A DNA stretch of 64,000 bases, taken from assembly GCA_964609305.1 (NCBI GenBank), contig CAZSRK010000002.1, positions 1 through 64,000 on the forward strand. The letters run 5' to 3'. Under the pieces are notes generated by a model that saw nothing but the letters and a program-made list of their open reading frames with translations, was not told the DNA's origin and ran no database searches. Numbering within the stretch: the stretch's first letter is position 1; the number at the start of each line of letters is the position of its first letter. Source of the DNA: CAKSXP01 sp964609305. GTDB lineage: Bacteria > Bacillota > Clostridia > Oscillospirales > Oscillospiraceae. This document shows positions 1 through 7,021 of this stretch, in pieces. The position numbers and the translations under genes were made by a program.

Positions 1-165
1 TGCAAACGGTTGTACCTGTTTTACCCTTTCTTTTCGCAAAATACATATTTTGCGATATTTTTCGACAAATATACACAAAAAAAGAAAAAAGCTACCCTTT
101 TCATAATTTGGCAACTTTTTATCACTATTCCCCCCTTTTCCTAAAATAAACCGGCATTTTTATGC

Positions 166-194
166 TTGACTACCGTGACTCAATGAGCCAAAAT
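166..194 (+). promoter_or_regulatory. Candidate promoter of the MATE gene leader
   Basis: TTGACT (166-171), a 17-nt spacer and CAAAAT (189-194, 4 of 6 matches to the consensus). Transcription would start near 200, giving a structured leader of about 110 nt before the MATE start at 312. Upstream bases 1-165 are AT-rich and hold no gene that I can see. Confidence 0.4.
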
Positions 195-199
195 AGGAA

Positions 200-292
200 A
201 GCTTGCTCGGAGGGTAAATCATTCGGTAGAAATGATGAGCTGGATAAAGGCACGGACTGAAACGTCTGTATCTTTATCCGGCTTTTTCTTTT
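200..292 (+). promoter_or_regulatory. Structured leader with terminator-like hairpin upstream of MATE gene (attenuator candidate)
   Basis: A first stem-loop pairs GCTC (205-208) with GAGC (237-240) around an inner ATCATT/AATGAT stem with loop CGGTAG. A second, stronger hairpin at 242-279 pairs GGATAAAG with CTTTATCC and, inside it, ACGGAC with GTCTGT, and is followed by GGCTTTTTCTTTTT. Such a terminator between promoter and ribosome-binding site is the usual layout of a riboswitch or leader-peptide attenuator. I do not recognise the upstream fold as a named aptamer. A 30-codon ORF beginning at the ATG near 231 also spans the hairpin and overlaps the MATE start, but it lacks a well-spaced ribosome-binding site. 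Confidence 0.5.
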
Positions 293-311
293 TGAAGGAG
301 GACTTTTCGAC

Positions 312-1726
312 ATGGACTTTCTAAACGGTAAAATCAAAATTCTATATTTCAAGTACCTTGCGGCTGCTTTTGGCAGCGCCCTTATTACCTCCATCTATTC
401 CATTGTGGATATGGCCATGGTTGGACAATACCACGGGCCCGAGGGTACTGCGGCTTTGGCAGTCATCGCACCGATCTGGAACATTATTTACAGTCTGGGA
501 CTTTTAATGGGTATTGGAGGGTCTGTCCTTTTCAGTACCATCCGCGGGCAGGGAGAAAGGCAGACGCGCAGATCCAATGAATACTTTACGGCTTCCATCA
601 TAGGTTCCGTAATACTTGCCTTGGCAGCCTGGATCGTCATCGCCTTTTTTGACAGGCCGCTTCTTCAGTTTTTCGGCGCGGAGGGGCACACTCTTACACT
701 GGCCATGGAATATGTTCGTCCGATCAAGTATGTGATACCCTGCTTCCTTTTTACGCAGACGCTGGCCGCTTATCTCAGAAATGACAAAAATCCCGCTCTG
801 GCCACGGCCGGGGTTCTGGCAGGCGGAATCTTCAACGTATTCGGCGATTATTTCTTTGTCTTTACCTGTGACATGGGCGCATTTGGCGCGGGCCTGGCCA
901 CGGCCATCGGAACAGGGATATCCGTCATCGTCATGCTCTCCCACTTTTTCATGAAGAAAAACACCCTCAGGCTGGTGCGTCCCGTAAAGCTCTTCGGCAA
1001 GCTCCGTGAGATCGCCGTGACAGGGTTTTCCACGTTCTTTATCGATATAGCCATGGGCATCCTGACTGTCCTGTTCAACCGCCAGATAATGGCTTATCTG
1101 GGCACGAACGCGCTTTCCGTATACGGCGTGATCGTCAACGTCAGTACATTTGTTCAGTGCTGCGCCTACAGTGTCGGGCAGGCCTCTCAGCCGATTTTCT
1201 CAACTAATTTCGGCGCGGAAAACCCGAGCGCATCCGTCAGACTCTGAGATATGCGACAGGCACGATAGCCTTTTTCAGTGTTCTCTGGACGGCTCTTTGT
1301 CTGGCCATACCCAATCAGTTCATACATATCTTCATGGATCCCACACAGGAGGTCCTGCAGATCGCCCCATCTATCATCAGATGCTATGGTCTTTCATTTA
1401 TCCTGATGCCGCTGAATATCTTCTCCACCTATTACTTCCAGGCTGTTATGAAGCCAAAGGCTGCTTTCATCGTGTCCATATCAAGAGGTCTGGTCATCAG
1501 CGGTATTCTCATTCTCCTGCTCCCCATCGTCACCGGCGCGGATTCGATCTGGTTTGCAATGCCACTTACGGAGCTTTTGGTGGCAATATATGTTGTATGC
1601 ATGATCACGCGATATACCAGGCAACTGTCAAACGAAAGGAAGGTCTCATGGATAAAACTATCGGGTATTCCCCCTGTAAGCGCCTCCTCCGTGTGGTACA
1701 CACAGCCACAGCATGATATGCACTAA
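312..1726 (+). pseudogene. MATE family multidrug/cation antiporter, frameshifted
   Basis: The gene has the sequence of a 12-TM MATE-type efflux protein. It begins at ATG 312 behind AAGGAGG. The first 311 codons run through the N-terminal bundle and into the second, ending at a premature stop at 1245-1247 just after FGAENP. The rest of the family sequence (RQTLRYATGT..., then FIHIFMDP) continues in another frame to the TAA at 1726. Family proteins normally read ..NPERIRQTLRYA here. Restoring one G in the CCCGAGCGC stretch near 1224 (CCCGGAGCGC) joins the frames, so this looks like a single-base deletion. A real mutation or a sequencing error are both possible. A hairpin leader precedes it and a bidirectional terminator follows. 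Confidence 0.8.
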
Positions 1727-1749
1727 AACAAACTGTAAAAAACATAAAA

Positions 1750-1783
1750 AGGCTCCGGCAGTTATTTTTTTCTGCCAGAGCCT
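1750..1783. terminator. Bidirectional terminator between MATE gene and TetR gene
   Basis: AGGCTCCGGCAG pairs with CTGCCAGAGCCT around a T-rich loop, and A/T runs flank both sides. It separates the convergent MATE and TetR genes. Confidence 0.8.
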
Positions 1784-1807
1784 TTGATCTTTCATTATTC
1801 CCTTATG

Positions 1808-2383
1808 TTACGGTTCCAGCGCACGCAGGGCCGTGCGCACAGCGTCATCTATTCCCTCAACAAGATCGAACTTCCCGTCCTCGCAGCACCAGAACAGAAC
1901 AACGCCCCACAGCGCGGCATATATGAGCCTCATCTGGTTAAGCGGGGTTTCGGCGGTGGATATCTCCCCCGTGCGCTGCCCTTCTTCGATTATCCGGCGT
2001 ATCACTTTTGCCGAAAGGTTGTTCGTATAGACAAGCCTGTTCGCAGGCGTGAGGATAACGCTCATCGTGTCAACGCCGATATCTCGGGTTATCTCGGCGT
2101 AGCAGTGAAGTATCTCCGATATCTTGCCCGGGGCATTCGGGCTTGTGGGCTCAAACGCGCGTATACGCTCGTCCATGCGAAGCGACAATTCCTTATAAAC
2201 GTCGCTCTTCGTTGAAAAATAGTGGTAGAACACGCCTACCGTGACGCCGACGCTTCCGCATATGTCCGCTATCGATACTTTGTCATAGCCCCGCTCGGCA
2301 AACAGCCGCAAAGCCGACTGAGTCAGCGCAGACTTTGTTGCGGCGGCCTGCTCACTGCGCTTTAACTTTTTTGCGTCTTCCAT
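1808..2383 (-). CDS. TetR/AcrR family transcriptional regulator
   Basis: About 191 aa, the usual TetR size. The N-terminal helix-turn-helix lies around residues 20-60 (ALRLFAERGYDKVSIADICGSVGVTVGVFYHYFSTK), the typical TetR pattern, followed by a helical ligand-binding domain of no recognised specificity. I chose the ATG at 2383 (MEDAKK) rather than the in-frame TTG at 2416, because a near-consensus promoter (-10 at 2422-2427) places the transcript start almost on that TTG. It lies 74 bp downstream of the CoA-transferase gene on the same strand. It may regulate itself, that gene, or the neighbouring MATE exporter, as TetR proteins often control adjacent efflux genes. The target is inference only. 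Confidence 0.88.
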   Translation of the reverse strand: MEDAKKLKRSEQAAATKSALTQSALRLFAERGYDKVSIADICGSVGVTVGVFYHYFSTKSDVYKELSLRMDERIRAFEPTSPNAPGKISEILHCYAEITRDIGVDTMSVILTPANRLVYTNNLSAKVIRRIIEEGQRTGEISTAETPLNQMRLIYAALWGVVLFWCCEDGKFDLVEGIDDAVRTALRALEP

Positions 2384-2421
2384 CAAATATCGCCCGCTTT
2401 TCCAAGAATATATCAATACGG

Positions 2422-2450
2422 ATTATACCTGCAAGACCGAAAAAAAGCAA
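2422..2450 (-). promoter_or_regulatory. Promoter of the TetR gene
   Basis: On the minus strand: TTGCTT (2445-2450), 17-nt spacer, TATAAT (2422-2427). It gives the TetR gene its own transcript despite the same-strand gene upstream. Confidence 0.6.
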
Positions 2451-2456
2451 GCTGCG

Positions 2457-3752
2457 TCAGATGATATAATTGAGCGCGGCAGCCTCGCGGCGAAGCTGCT
2501 CGCGGTCATCCGGATGGGCTATGGATATCAGGTTCAGCACGCGGTCGTGCAGGGAACGGCCTTTGAGATAGGCCACGCCATACTCCGTCACGACGGTATC
2601 GGCATAAGGACGCGGGATCGTGACCTGCGCGCCGGGCGTCAGCATCGTCTTTATCTTTGACTGTCCCTTTTTGGTACGCGACTGCATGATGAGTATGCTC
2701 CGGCCGCCTTTCGAGTGCTGCGCGCCGTAGGCGAAATCGAAACCTCCGCCCGGACCGGAATACTGCCGGGTACCGATGGACTCGGAGCAGACCTGTCCCG
2801 TCAGGTCGATCTCAAGAATGCCGTTGATTGAATACATGTTGTCGTTTTGCATTATGACGCGCGGGTCTGTGACATAGCTCTCCGGGCGTATGACACAGTT
2901 CGGGTCGTCGTGCAGATGCTGATAAAGCTTCTGCGTACCGCCGGCAAAGCAAAAAGTGTGCTCGTATTTGTTGAGGTTCTTGGCCCTGCCCGTCACGACG
3001 CCTCTTTCGACCATTTCCGCCATCAGGTTTGTGAACATCTCACTGTGGATGCCGAGCTCCCGCTTATCCATCATGTGGGTAGCACAGGCGTTGGGCAACG
3101 TGCCAATACCAAGCTGGAAGGTCGCCCCGTCCGGCACCAGCGAGGCGACGTACTGTCCGATTTTATCCTCCACCTCGGAGCACTGCAGGTCCTGTATCTC
3201 GGGCGGCTGGTAGTCCGCGGTATAAACTGCGTCGACGTCCTTTATGTTTATCTCCTGTCCGCCTTTCACACGCAGAAGCTGCTTGTTCTCCTCGATGATT
3301 ATACGTTCACAGGACAGGGGATTTATATCCATCTCCCACATCAGGGAAAGATTGACCTGGAAATTGCCGTTTTCGTCCATCGGCGTCGCAGCGACACGGT
3401 AGACGTTGCGGGGATAGGCCGCGTTATAGTTAAACGGCTGGTCGTAAAGGTCACAGGTGACGAAGGTGACGTTTCCCAGCTCCTGCGGACGCTCCCAACC
3501 ACGGGCATAAAACGCGCTCTGTGTCAGGATATGGCCTTTCATTCCTTCGTTCTGCATGAAGCCGTAGTCAGAGGAACGGCCTTTGAGCACCGTGACGCCC
3601 TCCACGCGATCGGCTATTGTGTGGAGCTGCTCACAGAACATGCGCGGCTCGTTGCAGTCCTTGCCAAGGCAGATACCGTCGCCCGATCGGATCAGCTTCA
3701 GCGCGCCCTGCACATCGGTGAGCTTGGATTCATACATCTCGCGGTAGTTCAT
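2457..3752 (-). CDS. Acetyl-CoA hydrolase/transferase family protein (butyryl-CoA or 4-hydroxybutyrate CoA-transferase type)
   Basis: A 431-aa enzyme of the family that moves CoA between acyl groups and acetate. The length and sequence match the clostridial Cat2/AbfT/But group. Visible family features are QLGIGTLPNA at about residues 213-222 (CoA loop), IHSEMF with the likely catalytic Glu at about 238, and the C-terminal EYGVAYLKGRSLHDRVLNLI block. Start ATG 3752 follows GAGG. It has its own predicted promoter and is followed by the TetR gene. In a gut fermenter this enzyme could use acetate to release butyrate or a related acid, but the acyl specificity (butyryl, 4-hydroxybutyryl or other) cannot be read from the sequence by eye. 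Confidence 0.88.
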   Translation of the reverse strand: MNYREMYESKLTDVQGALKLIRSGDGICLGKDCNEPRMFCEQLHTIADRVEGVTVLKGRSSDYGFMQNEGMKGHILTQSAFYARGWERPQELGNVTFVTCDLYDQPFNYNAAYPRNVYRVAATPMDENGNFQVNLSLMWEMDINPLSCERIIIEENKQLLRVKGGQEINIKDVDAVYTADYQPPEIQDLQCSEVEDKIGQYVASLVPDGATFQLGIGTLPNACATHMMDKRELGIHSEMFTNLMAEMVERGVVTGRAKNLNKYEHTFCFAGGTQKLYQHLHDDPNCVIRPESYVTDPRVIMQNDNMYSINGILEIDLTGQVCSESIGTRQYSGPGGGFDFAYGAQHSKGGRSILIMQSRTKKGQSKIKTMLTPGAQVTIPRPYADTVVTEYGVAYLKGRSLHDRVLNLISIAHPDDREQLRREAAALNYII

Positions 3753-3806
3753 TGTTTTTCCTCTATATTAATTAAATGGATTTAGTAAATACATTTATCA
3801 TTCATA

Positions 3807-3835
3807 ATGATATCACCGTCGATATACGATGTCAA
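3807..3835 (-). promoter_or_regulatory. Promoter of the CoA-transferase gene
   Basis: Minus strand TTGACA (3830-3835), 17-nt spacer, TATCAT (3807-3812). About 50 nt of AT-rich leader with imperfect inverted repeats follows before the ATG at 3752. Confidence 0.6.
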
Positions 3836-3941
3836 CGCCGCATTTTTCTTGTTTTTGCACCATTTATACGACACAGCGGGAATATGGCCGCATGGCTCAT
3901 AAATACCGCCAGATTTGCCGTCGCCGCAGGAGCTGATACCC

Positions 3942-4607
3942 TTATCCCCAACTGAAGTTTTCAGTCCCCGCGCCAATTTCAAAATGATACTTTGCAATGC
4001 CGAGGTCGATTTTGCTGTAAAACCCTATCCCTGCTTTCGCTGTCACGGTATTGCCATTCAGAGAAAACACAAATTTCTGCTGGTTCATCGCTGTTGGAGC
4101 AAGAAGGGCCGCATCCACTCCCCTGACAAACCAATCCGGGGGAGTTTCCTGCGCGTTTATCACGCTTTCTCTCGGCTTTGACCTGTGCGCGACTCCTCCG
4201 GAAGCGCCATATCCGATGGCTATGACAAGGCATAACTTTTCCCCTTTGTCAATCTCGAACACAGCCTTTCCCTTGCTGTAGGTCATGGCGACCCAGCATG
4301 TGATAAGGCCCAGTGTCTGTGCGTAGAGAACGATTTTCTCTCCATAGTAGCCGCATTTTTCCTCCAGGTCCTCACTCTTTCTGCCCGCAAGCACGATATA
4401 GTTTCTAACGCCCGAAAACTTGCCGTAATGGGCCATGAGGCCGCTGAAAGCATTCGGCTCGTCCAAAACAAGCTGCAAATGCAAGCCGCTTTCCCTGCTG
4501 CATTGTTCAACGAAGGACATCAGATCCTCTTTCGTCTTTCCCTCGATCGGCTGCTGCGTATAGGACCGGACAGAGTGTCTGTCATTCATAGCCTGTAATA
4601 AATCCAT
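3942..4607 (-). CDS. Nitroreductase family protein
   Basis: 221 aa, probably FMN-dependent. It starts MDLLQAMNDRHSVRSY, the usual opening of nitroreductase-fold proteins where the RxSVRxY segment contacts FMN. The rest resembles the putative nitroreductase subgroup with two half-domains (TM1586-like), with LGLITCWVAM and a C-terminal LAPTAMNQQKFVFSL segment. ATG 4607 is preceded by GGAGG at good spacing. It lies 26 bp after the ArsR-type regulator gene on the same strand, so the two are probably one transcript and the regulator may control it. The substrate is unknown. Confidence 0.85.
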   Translation of the reverse strand: MDLLQAMNDRHSVRSYTQQPIEGKTKEDLMSFVEQCSRESGLHLQLVLDEPNAFSGLMAHYGKFSGVRNYIVLAGRKSEDLEEKCGYYGEKIVLYAQTLGLITCWVAMTYSKGKAVFEIDKGEKLCLVIAIGYGASGGVAHRSKPRESVINAQETPPDWFVRGVDAALLAPTAMNQQKFVFSLNGNTVTAKAGIGFYSKIDLGIAKYHFEIGAGTENFSWG

Positions 4608-4633
4608 TCATTATTCCTCCAATATCAACAATT

Positions 4634-5008
4634 TTAATATTCATCTTCGCTGCCGCTTCTATCGGGAACATTTTTCATAAAATCCCTTATATCGCAAAAA
4701 AGCGTTATGAGATTGTTAATCTGGTTCACCTCAGGATCCAAATAGTAATAAATGCAGGTGCCCTCCTTCCGGCTTTTCACGATCCCTACGTCTTTCAGGA
4801 TCTTCATATGATGGGATACCGCCGGGCTCGAGAGGTTTGTCTGTTCGGCAATCTCAATCACACGGCTTCCGCTGCACTCGCCTTGCAGCATTATATATAG
4901 CAGATGCTGCCGCGTTCCGTCGCCGATTGCGCTGAGTATTTTTTGGCAGGCGCTGAATTCGCTTCCCAACCGCCTTACATCCTCAATCGTGTTTTGCAAT
5001 AATACCAC
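4634..5008 (-). CDS. ArsR family winged-helix transcriptional regulator
   Basis: About 124 aa. The recognition helix region reads EQTNLSSPAVSHHMKILKDVGIVKSRKEG, a clear ArsR-type winged helix, followed by GTCIYYYLDPE, the typical beta-wing. The classic ELCVCDL metal box is absent, though four scattered cysteines are present, so the signal could be metal, redox or something else. The start is uncertain: GTG 5008 gives the full ORF, but the in-frame TTG at 4999 sits better behind AGGGGTGG. Upstream near 5040 there is a TATAAT, followed by a small palindrome TGTT-CA-AACA that could be its operator. First gene of a likely two-gene unit with the nitroreductase. Confidence 0.85.
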   Translation of the reverse strand: MVLLQNTIEDVRRLGSEFSACQKILSAIGDGTRQHLLYIMLQGECSGSRVIEIAEQTNLSSPAVSHHMKILKDVGIVKSRKEGTCIYYYLDPEVNQINNLITLFCDIRDFMKNVPDRSGSEDEY

Positions 5009-5213
5009 CCCTATCGGTCCAAATGTTTGAACAAATTAGATTATATCACAATAATGTCCCAGTAAATTGTCTGTAAAGAAAGTCAAGACGCTTCAATTTC
5101 CTGCGCAATCCTGAAAACAAAAAGTGTCCCTCTCTCCGCTACTGCTCCTATGTTATTATGGGTATACGCGCCTAAATTTGAGTAATCCATCAGATTTACA
5201 GCTTACTATGCGG

Positions 5214-5242
5214 TTGCTTTTGCGCCTGTTATACGGTACTAT
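5214..5242 (+). promoter_or_regulatory. Promoter of the first SDR gene
   Basis: TTGCTT (5214-5219), 17-nt spacer, TACTAT (5237-5242), followed by AAAGGAG and the ATG at 5281. Confidence 0.5.
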
Positions 5243-5280
5243 AAAAATATGGATACCAAAATGAAAGGAGCTGGAATGAC

Positions 5281-6051
5281 ATGGAGAAAATGTTTGCCGG
5301 AAAGGCCGCGCTCGTTACCGGAGGGGCCTCCGGGATGGGACGTGCCGCGGCGGTTGCTTTTGCGCGCCAGGGCTGCGGTGTTATCGTCACGACGGACCGC
5401 AACCGCACCGGGGTCGAGGAAACGGTGCGGCTTATAAAGCAGGCCGGAGGAGAGGCTGAGTTCGTCATGGGAAGCGTTTCGTGCCAGGCGGATGCTGAGC
5501 GTTTTGTTGCCGCAGCGGTAGAGAAATGGGGACGGCTCGACTTCGCCTTCAACAACGCCGGCATCGGCATCGACGTCCCAACGCATATCGCCGACTTTGA
5601 CGAGAAAGTATGGGACAATGTCATCGACGTTGACCTCAAGGGCGTGTTCATGTGCATGAAGTACGAGCTCAGGCAGATGCGGGCACAGGGCTTTGGCGGC
5701 GTTATCATCAACAACTCCTCCCTGGGCGGGATCAAGCCAATGCCGGGCGACAGCGCCTATGCCTCGGCGAAAAGCGGGGTGATGTCCCTGACCCACGTCG
5801 GCGCGCTCGAGGGTGCCGATTACGGTGTTCGCGTAAATGTTATCTGTCCGGGCCTTACGCTCGGCACGGGGCTGTCGGCTGGTGTTGAGGATAATGCCGA
5901 GGCCCTGGAACATGTAAAGAGCGCTGCGCTGACCGGCAGGCTCAATTCCCTCGACGATATTTCGAACGCGGTCATCTGGCTCTGCTCGGACCAGGCGCGC
6001 CAGATAACCGGGCATGCGCTGCCGATAGACGGCGGTATAACAAAACGGTAA
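5281..6051 (+). CDS. SDR family NAD(P)-dependent oxidoreductase
   Basis: 256-aa classical short-chain dehydrogenase/reductase. The cofactor loop TGGASGMG is at about residues 14-21, NNAGIG at about 90-95, the catalytic Ser in NNSSLGG, and the YxxxK pair in YASAKSG at about 160. The C-terminal PIDGGITKR is also typical. The position after the second strand holds TTDRN, so cofactor preference cannot be settled by eye. ATG 5281 follows AAAGGAG. It is a single-gene unit ending at a strong terminator. Possible substrates include sugar alcohols, hydroxysteroids or 3-oxoacyl groups, none of which can be assigned here. A second SDR (9755) is a distant relative. Confidence 0.9.
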   Translation: MEKMFAGKAALVTGGASGMGRAAAVAFARQGCGVIVTTDRNRTGVEETVRLIKQAGGEAEFVMGSVSCQADAERFVAAAVEKWGRLDFAFNNAGIGIDVPTHIADFDEKVWDNVIDVDLKGVFMCMKYELRQMRAQGFGGVIINNSSLGGIKPMPGDSAYASAKSGVMSLTHVGALEGADYGVRVNVICPGLTLGTGLSAGVEDNAEALEHVKSAALTGRLNSLDDISNAVIWLCSDQARQITGHALPIDGGITKR

Positions 6052-6115
6052 TAGACACCGGTGTTCACGGCAGTTTTCCACAAGGCGGCTAATTCTGCTG
6101 CTATACTGAAAAAAA

Positions 6116-6152
6116 GCGGAGGTGAAGCGTTTGCTTCACCTCCGCCTTTTTT
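6116..6152. terminator. Terminator after the first SDR gene
   Basis: GCGGAGGTGAAGC pairs perfectly with GCTTCACCTCCGC around GTTT, followed by CTTTTTT on the plus strand and preceded by an A run. Confidence 0.9.
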
Positions 6153-6167
6153 GCTATTGCCGCTGCG

Positions 6168-6263
6168 TTTATCCATAACAAAGAACTCTGCCGGCTCACT
6201 GGAAAAGACATGGCCGGTATAAGCATCGACCGCATATTGCTTTATTTGCTCCAATTTTGCCAA
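6168..6263 (-). pseudogene. Truncated PhzF-like gene start (remnant)
   Basis: On the minus strand a TTG-initiated frame at 6263 reads IKQYAVDAYTGHVFSSEPAE and then FFVMDKR, closely resembling the conserved N-terminus of PhzF-family isomerases (QYxVDAFTDKVFxGNPAAVxxLD). The likeness ends after about 32 residues, close to the SDR terminator. The rest of a PhzF protein (about 260-300 aa) is absent. I read this as the stub of a gene lost by deletion, perhaps when the SDR cassette or its terminator was joined here. This rests on pattern recognition only. Confidence 0.45.
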
Positions 6264-6292
6264 GCTGCGGCGTATTTTCGGCGTTATTCAGA

Positions 6293-6811
6293 TCAGTGTC
6301 TGGGTATTAGGCCCCGAAAGCCGGGCGCGCGTGAGATGAGCATAAACAGCAGCGTTCCCGCCACTATGCCAAACACGCCCTGGATGCAGTTGCCAACGAC
6401 CCCGGCAACAGCGCCGGCGCCGTAACCGAGAATCAGCGCCTCGTAACAGAGGTATCCAAGGACCATTATTGCCTCAGCCGCAATACCGGACAGGACAGCC
6501 CTGAGGACGGCTGTGAGCTTTACATGCCTCATCAGCAGAGCAGCGGCCAGCGCCATGGCGGCCTTTATGGTAAATGTCGCCGGCGCATAGGCGATATACC
6601 CGGAAAAGACGTCGGCCAGCGCGCTGCCGATACCGGCTGCCGCCGCTCCCCACACCGGCCCCAGAAGAAAGGCGCTCAGCAATACGATGGCGTCCCCGCA
6701 GTTGACGTAGCCGCCCATGGGGGACGGGACCTGGATAACCATGGTCGCAACACAGGTCAGCGCAGCCAGGAGCGCCGCGACCACCATTTTTCTGACTCGC
6801 AGATGTTCCAT
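6293..6811 (-). CDS. ECF transporter S component (candidate vitamin B6 uptake)
   Basis: 172 aa with about six hydrophobic segments and the N-terminal arrangement of ECF substrate-binding S proteins. These work with shared EcfA/A'/T subunits, which are not in this window. After the first segment it has QVPSPMGGYVNCGDAIVLLSAFLLGP, a typical S-component loop. It is divergent from a MocR-type regulator with an inverted repeat between them. MocR/PdxR proteins sense pyridoxal phosphate and often control B6 salvage, so pyridoxine/pyridoxal uptake (PdxU-like) is the best guess, by context only. ATG 6811 follows AAAGGGG. Confidence 0.8.
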   Translation of the reverse strand: MEHLRVRKMVVAALLAALTCVATMVIQVPSPMGGYVNCGDAIVLLSAFLLGPVWGAAAAGIGSALADVFSGYIAYAPATFTIKAAMALAAALLMRHVKLTAVLRAVLSGIAAEAIMVLGYLCYEALILGYGAGAVAGVVGNCIQGVFGIVAGTLLFMLISRAPGFRGLIPRH

Positions 6812-6937
6812 AATTCTTACCCCTTTTCCTGGATAGGATACTCCGGCAAAAGCCGTTTGGTGCTCCGCCTGCGGAAAGCGGCGGGCAGGGCCGTGAGAAA
6901 TCTATATCCCCGCCGCCTGCCGCTGCACAGCTTTTGC

Positions 6938-6966
6938 TTGATTTCATTATAGCCGCGTGATAAAAT
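6938..6966 (+). promoter_or_regulatory. Promoter of the MocR-type regulator gene
   Basis: TTGATT (6938-6943), 17-nt spacer, TAAAAT (6961-6966). It overlaps the divergent S-component promoter almost completely. Confidence 0.5.
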
Positions 6967-6973
6967 CATACAA
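6946..6973 (-). promoter_or_regulatory. Promoter of the ECF S-component gene
   Basis: Minus strand TTGTAT (6968-6973), 16-nt spacer, TATAAT (6946-6951). The -35 lies inside the inverted repeat at 6968-6987. Confidence 0.55.
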
Positions 6974-6987
6974 TATAAAAATTGTAT
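6968..6987. promoter_or_regulatory. Inverted repeat, candidate operator of the MocR regulator
   Basis: Perfect 7-6-7 inverted repeat with arms ATACAAT and ATTGTAT. It covers the -35 of the S-component promoter and lies just after the -10 of the regulator promoter, so a bound protein could affect both genes. A related half-site (TACAACAATT) follows at about 6988-6998. Confidence 0.5.
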
Positions 6988-7021
6988 GTACAACAATTTT
7001 AATTTAAAAGGAGGCCGCCAG

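Noticed and set aside
1150..1716. 188-aa plus-strand ORF over the MATE frameshift
   Set aside because: Third frame with no protein-like composition. The true MATE frames are the two others.
3782..3997. 71-aa minus-strand ORF overlapping the end of the nitroreductase gene
   Set aside because: It lies over the nitroreductase end in another frame, over the CoA-transferase promoter, and shows no family pattern.
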